A stretch of DNA of 64,000 nt from Stenotrophomonas sp. 610A2 (GCF_030549615.1 NZ_CP130832.1:2170001-2234000); one strand, 5' to 3'; shown: positions 38,228 to 48,800, counted from the stretch's first letter. The notes: a model not told the origin generated them from the letters alone. Numbers and translations: made by a program.

Positions 38228-38700
38228 GAGCCCCCATCACCATGAAAGGCGCCAAGCGCCTGCGTGACGAGCTGGATCACCTGAAGTCCGAGAAGCGCCC
38301 CAAGGTCATCGCCGCCATCGCCGAAGCACGCGAGCACGGTGACCTGAAGGAAAACGCCGAGTACCACGCCGCACGCGAAGAGCAGGGCTTCATCGAAGGC
38401 CGCATCAAGCAGCTGGAAGGTGAGTTGTCGCATTCGGAAGTCATCGACATCAGCAAGCTCAACGCCGGCAGCAAGGTGGTGTTCGGCGCAACGGTGACCC
38501 TGGCTGACGTCGAGAGCGACGAAGAAAAGCGTTACCAGATCGTCGGTGACCTGGAAGCGGACATCAAGCTGGGCTTGATTGCCATTTCCTCGCCGGTGGC
38601 GCGCGCCCTGATCGGCAAGAACGAAGGCGACGCCATCGCCATCGATGCGCCGGCTGGCCAGCGCGAGTACGAAATCGTCAGCGTCGAATACCTCGACTGA
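38224..38700 (+). CDS. greA: Transcription elongation factor GreA
   Basis: 158 residues: an N-terminal antiparallel coiled coil ([20 protein letters not shown], with the acidic tip in [20 protein letters not shown]) and a C-terminal FKBP-like domain ([16 protein letters not shown]). It stimulates RNA cleavage by backtracked RNA polymerase. It begins in the carB stop and is followed two bases later by the rpfE-like gene, forming a carA-...-recJ gene train. Confidence 0.97.
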
Positions 38701-38702
38701 CG

Positions 38703-39626
38703 ATGGCCAAGGCCACACTGCTGCTGCCAGCGCGCAGCCGTTTTCCGGCAGGCGAACTGCCGGCGCAGGTGGCCGCGGCACTGGGTCGTGCCGAGCGTTC
38801 GCTCGGTACGGCCGGTGAATCTGCGCAGCTGCGCCGTCACTTCAGCGTGCAGCCGGCCGACTGGTCGGCCGCCGCCTTGACCCGCCAGACCGATGCCGGC
38901 GATGCCGCTGGCGGCTTCTGGCTGCGCGCCGATCCAGCCAATATCGTGCCGGACATGCAGGGCGCGCGTTTGATGGCAGCCGCCGAAACGCTACGCTTGG
39001 AACAGGCTGACGTGGACACCTTGTTGCCAGCGTTGCAGCCTTTGTTCGCAGGCTTCGGCTATCAATTGGATGCGCCCACGCCCTCGCGTTGGTACCTGCG
39101 TCTACCGGCCGATACGCCGCTGCCCGAGTTTGCAGAACCGGATGTAGTGCTCGGCGACGACTTGTTTTCGCATCTTCCCAACGGTGAGAACGGACGCCGT
39201 TGGCGCGCTTTGATGACCGAAGCGCAGGTGGTCCTGCACCAGCATCCCTGGAATGAACAACGCGTGGCCCAAGGCCAGCGTGCAGTAAATTCGCTGTGGT
39301 TCTGGGGTGCTGGCAGCTTGCCGGCATCGGTACACACCGCGCACGCGCAGGTACGTAGCCGCGATGCCTTGGTGCAGGGCCTGGCCGCGATGGCCGGCGT
39401 GCGCCTGGGCGGTGAGCAGAGCGTGGATGCACTGGTCGATCTGCGCCAACTGCGTTCGCTGCAGCAACTCGCGCGGGATGCGATCACCCCCTTGCTCGAT
39501 GCACTCAAGCGTGGCGAACTCAGCGAGCTGCAGCTGGACTTCGAGGACGGCACCGGCTATCGCATCACCCGCGGGCAGCGTTGGCGCATGTGGAAGAAAC
39601 CGATCATGACGCTTGCTGATGAGTGA
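38703..39626 (+). CDS. rpfE: RpfE-like regulatory protein (COG4255; sometimes labelled phosphoglycerate mutase)
   Basis: 307 residues, 2 bp after greA. It matches the RpfE family known from the Xanthomonas rpf (regulation of pathogenicity factors) locus, where rpfE neighbours recJ. Recognisable parts are MAKATLLLPARSRFPAGELP and LWFWGAGSLPAS, the latter explaining database labels as an iPGM/ApgM-type phosphoglycerate mutase; no metal-site series of a real mutase is visible, so that label is doubtful. It overlaps recJ by 8 bases. Function uncertain. Confidence 0.72.
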   Translation: MAKATLLLPARSRFPAGELPAQVAAALGRAERSLGTAGESAQLRRHFSVQPADWSAAALTRQTDAGDAAGGFWLRADPANIVPDMQGARLMAAAETLRLEQADVDTLLPALQPLFAGFGYQLDAPTPSRWYLRLPADTPLPEFAEPDVVLGDDLFSHLPNGENGRRWRALMTEAQVVLHQHPWNEQRVAQGQRAVNSLWFWGAGSLPASVHTAHAQVRSRDALVQGLAAMAGVRLGGEQSVDALVDLRQLRSLQQLARDAITPLLDALKRGELSELQLDFEDGTGYRITRGQRWRMWKKPIMTLADE

Positions 39627-41346
39627 CAGTTTGAAGATCGTTCGCCGCGACATGGTCGCGGTCGACGGCTGGAACGATGAAACCCTGCCGTTGCTGCGCC
39701 GCATCTATGCAGCACGCGGTGCTACCACGCCAGAGCAGGCGCAGCCACGACTGGCCCAGTTGCATGCACCTGATCTGCTGGGGGGCATGCAGGCTGCGGT
39801 GCAGTTGCTGGCCGCTGCAATCGCCAACGACAAGCGCATTCTCATCGTCGGTGATTTCGACTGCGACGGCGCCACCGCCTGTGCGGTAGGCGTGCGTGGT
39901 CTGCGTATGCTGGGCGCACGCGATGTGGTGCATGCCGTGCCGAACCGGATGGTGCATGGCTATGGTCTGTCGCCGTCGCTGGTCGAAGAACTTGCCGCGT
40001 TGAAGCCGGACCTGCTGGTCACGGTCGATCACGGCATCGCCTGTCATGCTGGTGTGCGCGCAGCAAAAGCCTTGGGTTGGCAGGTGCTGGTCACCGATCA
40101 CCATCTTCCTGGTGAGCAGCTGCCGCCAGCCGATGCGATCGTCGATCCGAACGTGGACGGTGACGCATTCCCCAGCAAAGCGCTGGCCGGTGTCGGCGTC
40201 ATCTTCTACGTGTTGATGGCGTTGCGTCGGCACCTGCGCGAGCAGGCAGCATTCGGGACCCAGCCGGAACCCGATCTGCTTACGCTGCTGGACCTGGTCG
40301 CCGTCGGCACTGTCGCCGATCTGGTGGCACTGGATGAGAATAATCGCGCCCTGGTTTCAGCGGGTTTACGCCGTCTGCGCGCTGGCAAGGCCAGCGTCGG
40401 TCTGCAGGCCTTGATCGAGGTGAGCGGACGTGACCCGCGCCGGCTCAGCGCCAGCGACATCGGTTACGCCGTTGCGCCGCGTTTGAATGCGGCAGGGCGT
40501 CTGGAAGACATGGCGCTGGGCATCGAGCTGTTGTTGACCGAAGATCCAGCACAGGCGCGGGAAATCGCCACGCTGCTCGAAGAGATCAATGCCGAGCGCC
40601 GCGCCGTGCAGCAGATCATGACCGACGATGCCGAACGTGCGGTTGCCCGCGCCGTGCTGGATGACGACATGCAGCGGCCGGTTGCGGCGTGTCTGTTCGA
40701 TGCGGAGTGGCATCCGGGCGTCGTAGGCCTGGTTGCATCGAAGATGAAGGATCGCCTGCATCGGCCGGTGATTGCCTTTGCACCGGCTGAACCCGGTGGC
40801 GATGCGCTGCGTGGTTCGGCACGTTCGATCAGCGGCTTCCACATCCGTGATGCCTTGGCTGCGATCAACGCCAATCATCCAGGATTGATGGAGAAGTTCG
40901 GTGGCCATGCGATGGCTGCGGGGCTGAGTTTGCCATTGGCAAATCTGGATGCGTTCAAGGCAGCCTTCGAGCAACAGGTACAACGCAGTCTGGACCCGGC
41001 ATTGCTGCAACAGCAGTTGCTCAGCGATGGCGAGTTGTCGCCTGCCGAACTGGATTTCCAGCACGCCGAAGCACTGCGTCTTGCCGGTCCGTGGGGGCAG
41101 GGCTTCGCCGAACCTTTGTTTGACGGTGCTTTCGAAGTGCTTGAGTGGCGCGTACTCAAGGAGCGCCATCTGAAGTTCGTATTGCGTCAGACCGGCAGCA
41201 CGGCGCGGATCAATGCGATCCATTTCAGCGGCTGGACCGGCACCGCACCCGCGCAGCACGTACAGCTAGCCTACCGACTGGTGAGCGACGACTATCGCGG
41301 CGGCAAAGCCATCCAATTGATCGTCGAGCACTGCGCATCCGTTTGA
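39619..41346 (+). CDS. recJ: Single-strand 5'-3' exonuclease RecJ
   Basis: 575 residues, DHH phosphoesterase family. Metal motifs: ILIVGDFDCDGATACAV (motif I), VDHGI, VTDHHLPGEQLP (DHH), and VDPN; the C-terminal part has the DHHA1-type GGHAMAAGLSL and an OB fold. It digests single-stranded DNA in recombination and repair. ATG 39619 (MSDSLKIVRRDMVAV) lies inside the rpfE end; a TTG two codons earlier is an alternative. Last gene of the train. A SMAG element follows. Confidence 0.95.
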   Translation: MSDSLKIVRRDMVAVDGWNDETLPLLRRIYAARGATTPEQAQPRLAQLHAPDLLGGMQAAVQLLAAAIANDKRILIVGDFDCDGATACAVGVRGLRMLGARDVVHAVPNRMVHGYGLSPSLVEELAALKPDLLVTVDHGIACHAGVRAAKALGWQVLVTDHHLPGEQLPPADAIVDPNVDGDAFPSKALAGVGVIFYVLMALRRHLREQAAFGTQPEPDLLTLLDLVAVGTVADLVALDENNRALVSAGLRRLRAGKASVGLQALIEVSGRDPRRLSASDIGYAVAPRLNAAGRLEDMALGIELLLTEDPAQAREIATLLEEINAERRAVQQIMTDDAERAVARAVLDDDMQRPVAACLFDAEWHPGVVGLVASKMKDRLHRPVIAFAPAEPGGDALRGSARSISGFHIRDALAAINANHPGLMEKFGGHAMAAGLSLPLANLDAFKAAFEQQVQRSLDPALLQQQLLSDGELSPAELDFQHAEALRLAGPWGQGFAEPLFDGAFEVLEWRVLKERHLKFVLRQTGSTARINAIHFSGWTGTAPAQHVQLAYRLVSDDYRGGKAIQLIVEHCASV

Positions 41347-41804
41347 CCTGACGCGTGCGCCCCCTTGTAGTGCCGAGCCATGCTCGGCAGGGGCTTAACC
41401 CCTGATCCATCAGCACTCGTAGCACGCACCCGGTGCGGGCAGCGCATCTGGGAACGCAGTCAGAAAGCCTGAAAAAATTCTGGTTCCTTTCCCGGGTTGC
41501 GCTGCGCTCGCCCGGGCGACAACACTTGTCTGCACGGCTTTGTGTGACCTGCATCGCTAAAGACGTGTCTCGAATGTCCAGACAACAAACACCTCTGTAA
41601 GCCGCCGATAGCAGAATCCGCGCAGTTCACCGCCAAGCCGCGATTTGGTTGCGTGAGGACTGCGTGATGAAGCCCGCCATCGACTAATACATTCCTACGA
41701 ATTCAGCATTCAAAGACCCGATATGGGTGTCAGAAAACTGGCGCGTTACATAAAGCAATGGCACAGTCGGGTTCTCGACAACGCATGGGACGACGGAACG
41801 CCCG
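41347..41804. other. Gene-free stretch between recJ and the T6SS effector module
   Basis: 458 bp. Apart from the SMAG element at 41367-41390 I see a CACCCGGTGCGGG hairpin near 41428 and a GCTGCGCTCGCCCGGGCGA palindrome near 41501. The last 200 bases before vgrG have a lower G+C than their surroundings. A short frame from 41723 (MGVRKLARYIKQWHSR) runs into vgrG in another frame and is not supported as a gene. No sigma-54 -24/-12 pair was found. This is the boundary between housekeeping genes and the T6SS locus. Confidence 0.6.
41367..41390. repeat. SMAG-type GTAG palindrome
   Basis: GTAGTGCCGAGCCATGCTCGGCAG, 20 bases past the recJ stop. Same core as the copies at 2405-2609 and 10941-11059. 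Confidence 0.82.
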
Positions 41805-44051
41805 ATGTTTGCAGAATCACTTTCAGCAGCAGGCGGCTTGCAACGCCTGCATCAAGACCGCCGCCTGGTTCGAGTGGAAACAGCGCTTTCACCAGAGACA
41901 TTTCTGGTCAAGCGCTTTGACGGCAATGAATCGGTCTCCGCGCCATTCCTCTATCACGTCGAGTTGCTGTCTACCCAGCCAAGGCTGGAACTGAAGCAGC
42001 TGGTTGGGCAGCCGCTACGTCTGCTTCTGGGCGACGAATTCGGTAGCCGCAGTGTGCACGGCTATGTGCGCGAATTCGCCAGCACCGGGCAACAGGCACA
42101 GTTCAACAGTTACCGCGCCGAAGTGGCACCTTGGTTCGCTTTCCTCGATTACACCAGCAATTGCCGCATCTTCCAGGACAAGAACGTCCTGCAGATCATC
42201 GAAGAAGTGTTTGCCGGCTACGAACAGTTGGCGCGCTACCGCTACGATCTCAATGCAGGCAAGCTGCAACCCTTGTCGTATTGCGTGCAGTACAATGAAT
42301 CCGACTTTGCCTTCGTCAGTCGCCTGCTGGAAGACGCGGGTCTGTACTACAGCTTCGTACATGATGATGAAGGGCATACGCTGGTCATCAGTGATGACTC
42401 CACGCTCAGTGTCGTACACGGTGACCCAGCTGCGATCGCGTATGTGTCCGATCAAGGCACCTTGGCGCGTACCGGCCTGCATCGCTGGGGCGCGCGGCGC
42501 AGGGTAGGGCCGAGCGCGCAGACATTGCGCAGTTTTGATTTCAAGCAACCCAAGCAGCAACTTGATGGAAACCAGGGCAACCAGGTACCGATGGGCTTGT
42601 TGCCGCCGCTGGAGCAATACCGTTATGACGGCGCAGCACGCTTTGCAAACAGCCGAGTTGGTGAAGCCTTGGCGGCAGTACGTAACGAGGAAGTGAGCTG
42701 GCCGACCAAGTTGTTCGAATGCGCTGGCAATGCCGGTGAGCTAGCAGCCGGTGCTTGCTTCAGTCTCGAGCGGCATCCTGATTTCATTGGTCGCGATGAG
42801 GCAGACCGTGAGTTCTTCGTGGTGTCGATGCAGCGCGAGGGTCACAATAATTTCGCCAGTGATTTCTCCAGTGCGGAGCTGCCCAGCGTTGAGATGCAGG
42901 CGCAGGTATTGCGCAGGCGCATTCCGTTCCGTCCCTTGCGACAGACACCGTGGCCACGCATGCCAGGGCCGCAGACCGCAACGGTGGTCGGCCCGCCGGG
43001 CGAAGAGCTGCATGCCGATGCCTATGGCCGGGTGAAGGTACAGTTCCACTGGGACAGGAAGCTGGATCGACGTGAGAACGCCTCATGCTGGATCCGTAGC
43101 TCCAGCCCTTGGGCGGGCGCCGACATGGGCGGCGTGTCGCCGCCACGTATCGGCCAGGAAGTCATCGTCGATTTTCTTGATGGCGATCCGGATCGCCCGA
43201 TCATCACCGGCCGTGTCTACAACGAGCAGAACATGCCGCCGTTCGGCATGGAAGTCAGCGGCCTGAAGTCGAAAACGGTCAAAGGCGGTGGTTGGAACGA
43301 AGTCTCCATGCACGATGGTGCGGGGGGCGAGCTGTTGAACATGCGTGCGCAGCGCGACATGGTTACCACCGTGCTCAATGACCAGACCGCGAGCATCCTC
43401 AACAACAAGACCACGAGTGTAGCGGTTGACCACGGCATGACGGTGGGCGGCAACCAGACCATCGGTATCACCGGCAATCGCGGCATCACCGTTACCGGTA
43501 CCGATACCTCGACCGTGACCGGCACACGCACTACCGATGTCACCGGCGCCGTCGCCGAGACCTATCACACCGGTCAGACCAAGACGATTCTCGCTGCCGG
43601 CTATACCGAAACCATCACCGGTTCTTTCACCACGACATTGACCGGCAACTACATCAGCCAGCGCACTGGCACGTGGAAGCAGACCATCACCTCGACCTCG
43701 TGGGAACAGGTGCAGGGAAAGGTTACCGAGCAATACCTGGCAGGGCGGGAAACCACGATTACGGGCCTGGACAAGCGCGGAGTCACCGGTGCGGTGGAGG
43801 ATGCCAACAAGGGCTCGCGCACCATCGGTGTGGAGGGAACCTTCGAGCAGGGTGTCACTGAAACCCACTCGCAGTTCTCGACCGGCGACATGACCTTGTC
43901 GTCCGCAGCCAAGCTGATCGCTGCAGTGGGCGAATCGTCCGCCATCGAGATTACCGCCGGTGAGATCAGGATAAGCGCCGGTGGTTCAGAGGTGGTGATC
44001 AACGCCAGTGGCGTTTCGGTCAATGGTAGCGAGATCAAGCTCAACTGCTAA
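41805..44051 (+). CDS. vgrG: T6SS spike protein VgrG (TssI)
   Basis: 748 residues. gp27-like region 1-390 (LYHVELLSTQPRLELKQLVG, YNESDFAFVSRLLEDAGLYY), the gp5 OB fold (ADAYGRVKVQFHWDR, WIRSSSPWAGADMGGVSPPR, GQEVIVDFLDGDPDRPIITG), then a C-terminal beta-helix built from Thr-rich short repeats (TVGGNQTIGITGNRG, TVTGTDTSTVTGTRTTDVTG). No separate effector domain follows; it ends NASGVSVNGSEIKLNC. It is the head of an effector module with the TPR protein, a small membrane protein, and the PAAR-like/RHS protein, which would ride on its tip. Confidence 0.94.
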   Translation: MFAESLSAAGGLQRLHQDRRLVRVETALSPETFLVKRFDGNESVSAPFLYHVELLSTQPRLELKQLVGQPLRLLLGDEFGSRSVHGYVREFASTGQQAQFNSYRAEVAPWFAFLDYTSNCRIFQDKNVLQIIEEVFAGYEQLARYRYDLNAGKLQPLSYCVQYNESDFAFVSRLLEDAGLYYSFVHDDEGHTLVISDDSTLSVVHGDPAAIAYVSDQGTLARTGLHRWGARRRVGPSAQTLRSFDFKQPKQQLDGNQGNQVPMGLLPPLEQYRYDGAARFANSRVGEALAAVRNEEVSWPTKLFECAGNAGELAAGACFSLERHPDFIGRDEADREFFVVSMQREGHNNFASDFSSAELPSVEMQAQVLRRRIPFRPLRQTPWPRMPGPQTATVVGPPGEELHADAYGRVKVQFHWDRKLDRRENASCWIRSSSPWAGADMGGVSPPRIGQEVIVDFLDGDPDRPIITGRVYNEQNMPPFGMEVSGLKSKTVKGGGWNEVSMHDGAGGELLNMRAQRDMVTTVLNDQTASILNNKTTSVAVDHGMTVGGNQTIGITGNRGITVTGTDTSTVTGTRTTDVTGAVAETYHTGQTKTILAAGYTETITGSFTTTLTGNYISQRTGTWKQTITSTSWEQVQGKVTEQYLAGRETTITGLDKRGVTGAVEDANKGSRTIGVEGTFEQGVTETHSQFSTGDMTLSSAAKLIAAVGESSAIEITAGEIRISAGGSEVVINASGVSVNGSEIKLNC

Positions 44052-44069
44052 GCAGAACGGAGATTCAGC

Positions 44070-45686
44070 GTGCAGGATACCCCCATGTTGCGCGGCCTCG
44101 ACACCTTGCGCGAAGCCTGGTTACAGGCCAGTTCCGATCCATCCAGGCGATTGCTGATATGGCGCTTGCCAGCCAACGCCAGCCGCCTGCTTGCTGCATT
44201 CTTCGAGATGCAGCGGCACGACGAAGGACGCAATACGCCGGACTATTTCCTGCGTATCGATGCGCGCTACGAGCTCGGTTTCCGCTACAGCCGGCAGATC
44301 AAGCAGGACTTGTTGGAGCGCTATCTCGGCAGTCAGGATGAACTGCGCGAGCAGGGCGTTTCACTTGGATGGCGCGGCCCCAATGAAACCCACCCGGACT
44401 CGGCTGCCGGCGTGATTGAGGTGCTTGAGAGTTTTGTTGCGCATCATGGCGACCATATGCGCATGATGGCGGCAGTGTTTGAGCCAGAACGCCATGCCCC
44501 GGGTGACGGCTTTGAGCGCTGGATATCGGCGGCACTCAGCGCCGGCCCGGGCAAGCGTCTGCGATTGGTGTTGGTCGACACCCAGGAAGATCCGCGTTGG
44601 CAATCGCTGTTGGACAAGCACAGTGACACGGCTGCCTTGATCGGCGGCGAGGTCGATATGTTCGCCATTGCCCGTGACACCGCCGCGCAGGCGAGTGGAC
44701 GCGGCCCAGAGGTGCTGTACCGTCAGTTGCTTGCTGACCTGATGCTGCTGATCGAACGCGGTAGCCCCGCACAGGTGCTAGCCCGCGCCGATCGCGCGCA
44801 GGCGCTGGCATCGCGCAGCGGCTGGCACGACCAGCAATCGGTAGTGCAGATGATGGTGGCAGGCAGCTGGCTCAAGCACGGCGACCACGCCAATGCCATC
44901 AATGCTTACCGCACTGCGCGCAGCGCTGCGGAGAGTGCCCGCTCAGGCGGTAATGCCGCAGGCGCGGATCTGGTGATGCAGAGCTGGTTTGGCGAAGCCG
45001 GTTGCTGGTTGACCGCAAAGCAGCCAGAACGCGCCGCACAAACCTATCTGCAGGCATCGGCGTCGGCCGCCAGTATCCCCAATCCCATGTTCCAGCTGGA
45101 AGGGCAGCGCATGGCCGGTTGGTGCCAGTTGCAGGCGGGTAACAAAGAGGTCGCGCGCAGCGAGCTGCTGGAAGCGATTCGCATCGCAAAGCCGCTGTCG
45201 CCGGCAGACCGCAAGACGACGACCTTACCGCAGGCATTGTGGGATCTGCTGTTGCTGCAGGACGCACGACGCTGCGAGAAGCTGCAGGAGGTTTCGGCAG
45301 ACTATGTACAGGCCAGCACCAAGGTGTTTGTTGATGCCGAGAGCAACGCCATGGCGCTGGGCCCGCGGCCCGCACGCGCTGCGCTCGACGCCATCGAGGT
45401 GCAGTTGGACGCAGCGTTGGAGCAGGGATTCCATCGCGCCCAGCAGGAACGCGAGCGCTTGATCCAGGCCGGCGATGAGTTCTTCCGCAAGATCGTCGCC
45501 GTGGGCCGCGACTTCCTCGATCCCCATTGGAACGGTATTCCGACGCTCGAGCATCCGCTGGACCACGAGATACCCGTATGGAGCGAGCCGCCGGCGATGC
45601 AGCCACTGCCCGATCCCTCAGCTCTACTGCAGCCATCGGCTGTGACACGTGACGCATCAACAACGGCAGGAGCAGCACTGGCATGA
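44070..45686 (+). CDS. TPR-type protein between vgrG and RHS, putative T6SS effector adaptor
   Basis: 538 residues, family not recognised. GTG 44070 has GGAG seven bases upstream. The N-terminal 190 residues look like a degenerate nucleotide-binding fold (RLLIWRLPANASRLLAAFFE, RLRLVLVDTQEDPRWQ), without a Walker A. Residues about 220-400 are helical repeats with TPR spacing (GSWLKHGDHANAINAYRTAR, GCWLTAKQPERAAQTYLQAS, GWCQLQAGNKEVARSELLEA). The C-terminus is proline-rich and disordered. Position between vgrG and an RHS gene is where adaptors such as Tap/DUF4123 or Eag/DUF1795 proteins are found, but it matches neither. Stop overlaps the next gene. Confidence 0.72.
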   Translation: MQDTPMLRGLDTLREAWLQASSDPSRRLLIWRLPANASRLLAAFFEMQRHDEGRNTPDYFLRIDARYELGFRYSRQIKQDLLERYLGSQDELREQGVSLGWRGPNETHPDSAAGVIEVLESFVAHHGDHMRMMAAVFEPERHAPGDGFERWISAALSAGPGKRLRLVLVDTQEDPRWQSLLDKHSDTAALIGGEVDMFAIARDTAAQASGRGPEVLYRQLLADLMLLIERGSPAQVLARADRAQALASRSGWHDQQSVVQMMVAGSWLKHGDHANAINAYRTARSAAESARSGGNAAGADLVMQSWFGEAGCWLTAKQPERAAQTYLQASASAASIPNPMFQLEGQRMAGWCQLQAGNKEVARSELLEAIRIAKPLSPADRKTTTLPQALWDLLLLQDARRCEKLQEVSADYVQASTKVFVDAESNAMALGPRPARAALDAIEVQLDAALEQGFHRAQQERERLIQAGDEFFRKIVAVGRDFLDPHWNGIPTLEHPLDHEIPVWSEPPAMQPLPDPSALLQPSAVTRDASTTAGAALA

Positions 45687-45814
45687 CGCCAAGCAGGAAA
45701 ACAGCAGTGATGGCGGTGGCCATCGTGGTCGGGATCATCGTCGTGGCCTGGATCAGTGCCGACTATCGCGACGAGGTCAAAGCCTTCCTGCGTGCATTGC
45801 TGCGCGCGATCTGA
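45683..45814 (+). CDS. 43-residue single-helix membrane protein
   Basis: ATG at 45683 overlaps the previous stop (ATGA). Translation: MTPSRKTAVMAVAIVVGIIV, then VAWISADYRDEVKAFLRALL and RAI. It is one membrane helix (about residues 8-24) with a short amphipathic basic tail. 18 bases separate it from the RHS gene. It may be a bitopic helper or immunity-type protein for the module; the function is unknown. Overlap with both the upstream gene and close spacing to the next argue that it is translated. Confidence 0.6.
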   Translation: MTPSRKTAVMAVAIVVGIIVVAWISADYRDEVKAFLRALLRAI

Positions 45815-45832
45815 GCGACAAGGAGTGTTGCC

Positions 45833-48800
45833 ATGAGCATCGCCGCCAAACACCTCGATCCGCAGTTGGGCATCGACATCCACATGTATGCGGTGCCGCC
45901 AAGCCCGCTGCCAACGCCGCATATCGGCTTGGTGCTGGATCCCTTCGACTACATTCCGTTTATCGGCTCGACGATCAAGGTCAATGGTGTGCATCGCGCG
46001 ACCGCCGGAACTGGCGGGCTGGACGTGCATATTCCGCTCGGCGTTTGGGCGCCACCATTGGCGGCGCCGATGGGTCCGCAGTTCGACGGTGAAGAAATCT
46101 TCATGGGCAGCCGCACCGTATCCGCGGATGGCGAGCCGTTCTCCAGGCTGGCGATGCCGGTGCTGGACTGCAACCTGGCCGGGATGATCAACCCCTTCCG
46201 GGTGAAGAAGCCGAAGAAGCCGCTGCGCGCGATGTCCTTGCCGACCGGTTTGAACGTGGCCATTCCCAGCAGCGTGACCGTGGGCGGGCCGCCAACAATT
46301 TCGTGGACAGCGATGGCGTTCCGCGCCGCGTTTGCCGGGTTGGGCAAGCTGCGCAAGAGCAAATTCTTCCAGGGCAAGATGGATGCCTTCAAGAAGTGGC
46401 GTCAAGGAAAGTGGGGGCATCTGCCGTCTGGCACGCTTAAATGCAAGATCCTGCGCGCCGAGCCGGTTGATATCCGCGACGGCAGCGTTGTGGTCAGTCA
46501 CCGGGATTTTGAAATCCCAGGCCGTCTGCCGTTCGCGTGGCAGCGCAGCTATAGCTCCGCCCAGATCGGGCGCGGCGGCGCCTGTGGTATCGGCTGGCAG
46601 ACAGCTGCCGATATCACGTTGGAAGTGCTGGCCGACGGCTCGGTGTGGATGTCGGGGCCGGGGCAGGTTGCGTTCTTCCCCGAGCTGCCACCGGTTGATG
46701 GTGAAGCGGCAGCGATACTCGACTTTGTGGATGGTGCGCGCCTGCTGCGCCGGCACGGTCAGCTGCGGGTGCGCTTCAAGGGCGGGCTGCAGTATGTGTT
46801 CGGCGGGGACCTGCCGAGCGGAGTTGCTGCGCTACCAGCGCATGGCCTGCTGGCGTTGGAACGCATCGAAGACGCCAGTGGCAACTACTGGCGCTTCGAA
46901 CGCAACGATGGCCATCTGGTACGTATCGTCGAGAGTGGTGTCGATGGCCTGCAAGGCCGCTTCATCGACGTGGATGTGCGCCATGGCCGCATCGAGCGGA
47001 TGGCACTGCACGACCCGGCAACCGGGCTGGTGCATCCGCTGGTGAGTTACCGCTACAGCAGTGAAGGTGATCTGGCTGCGGCGCTGGATGCTTTGGGTGC
47101 GGCGCGCACATTTGTCTATCAACAGCATCGATTGGTGCAGCACACGGACCGGGTCGGGCTGTCGTTCTACTACGCGTTCGATGCGCAGGGTCGGGTAGTG
47201 CACTCCTGGGGCGATGGCGGCCTGTACGACTACCATTTCGAGTACGACGCACTGCTGCGCGAGACGCGCGTGACCGATTCGCTTGGCCACCTGAGTGTGA
47301 TCAAGTTCGATGAGAACCAGTTGCCGCTGTGCGAAATAGATCCTCTGGACGGCGTCACCTTCTTCGAGTACGACGACTTCGGCCGCACGGTGGCGGTCAC
47401 GGATCCGGAAGGCCTGCGCACGGGCTTTGCTTACGATGCACGCGGCAACCTGTGCTGCCTGACACGGGCGGACGGCAGCACGCTGCAGATGGAGTACGAC
47501 GACAACGATCACATGATCGCACTGCGTTCGCCGGATGGTGCTACCTGGCAGCAGAGCTATGACGGGCGCGGGCTGATGGTTGCGCAGAGCGATCCATTGG
47601 CGGCCATCACACGTTATGAATACGATGCGAGTGGCCAGCTGATAGCACAGACCAATGCTCGGCAGGCGGTTACGCAGTTGCGCTATGACCGCCATGGTCT
47701 GGTCGCCGCTGTTGTCGATGCACTCGGGTATGAGAGCCGTTACGAGCAGGATGCGCTGGGCAATCTGCTGCGCCAGCTTGATCCGTTGGGCCAGATCAGT
47801 CGCTACGAGTACGACGCCAAGGGCCGCTTGTTGGCGACGGCGACGTCCGACGGGGCAGGCGTGCGCTGCGAGTACGACGCGGAAGACCAGCTTGTTCGTT
47901 ACACCGATGAAGCTGGTACGCAGACCCGGCTGGAGTATGTTGGTATCGGCCAGATTGGCCGACGCCTGCAGGCCGATGGTCATGCGGTGGAATACCGCTA
48001 CGACAGCGAAGAGCAACTGATCGCGGTTATCAACCAGCGCGGCGAGACCTATCAGCTGCTGCGTGATCCACTTGGACGGATCGTCGAGGAGGTCGACTAT
48101 TGGGGGCAAGCGCGGCGCTACAGCTATGACGCAGCCGGTCGGCTGACTGCCACGGTGGATCCACTCGGCCAGAAGATCGCGTTCAACACAGACAAGATGG
48201 GGCGGATTACCCGTAAGACCCTGCCGGATATACGTCATCCAGGCCAGCAGCTACAGGAGCATTTCGTTTACGACAAGCTTGGTCAACTGGTTGAAATGCG
48301 CAATCCATCCCGCGCTGTGAAGCGCCGCTACGATCCAGTTGGTCAGTTGCTTGAGGAGCTGCAGGACGGCTTCCGCGTGGGCTACGGTTACGACGAGGTT
48401 GGCAATCGCGTGTCGCGCGAAACCTCGGCGGGGAATCGTTTGGTAATTGGATACGACCTGCGCGATCAAACAATCTCGATGGCGATCAACGACGAATCGC
48501 CAATCCTCATGCAGCGCGATGCATTGGGGCGAACGACACAGGAAACCCTGAGCCCACATCTGCAGCGGAATTTCAGCTACGACAGTCGCAACCTGATGAC
48601 GTCGCAGTCCATCCTGAAGGATGCAGCCCCGCTGTTCGAGACCCGCTACGACTATGACCGCAGCGGCAACCTGACCCGGCGTAGCGACAGTGGGCAGGGC
48701 GTTGATGAGTACCGTTACGACGCCATTGGCCGTTTGCTGCAGCACACCGATCCGAAGGGCAAGATAGAGCGCTTCTTCAATGACCCGGCGGGTGACCGCT

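Noticed and set aside
38703-39626. Calling this gene a phosphoglycerate mutase.
   Set aside because: The alkaline-phosphatase-type metal motifs of a real cofactor-independent mutase are not visible; RpfE-like is the safer label.
41723-41920. A 65-codon frame starting ATGGGTGTCAGAAAA just before vgrG.
   Set aside because: It runs into the vgrG coding region in another frame and has no ribosome site or recognised domain.
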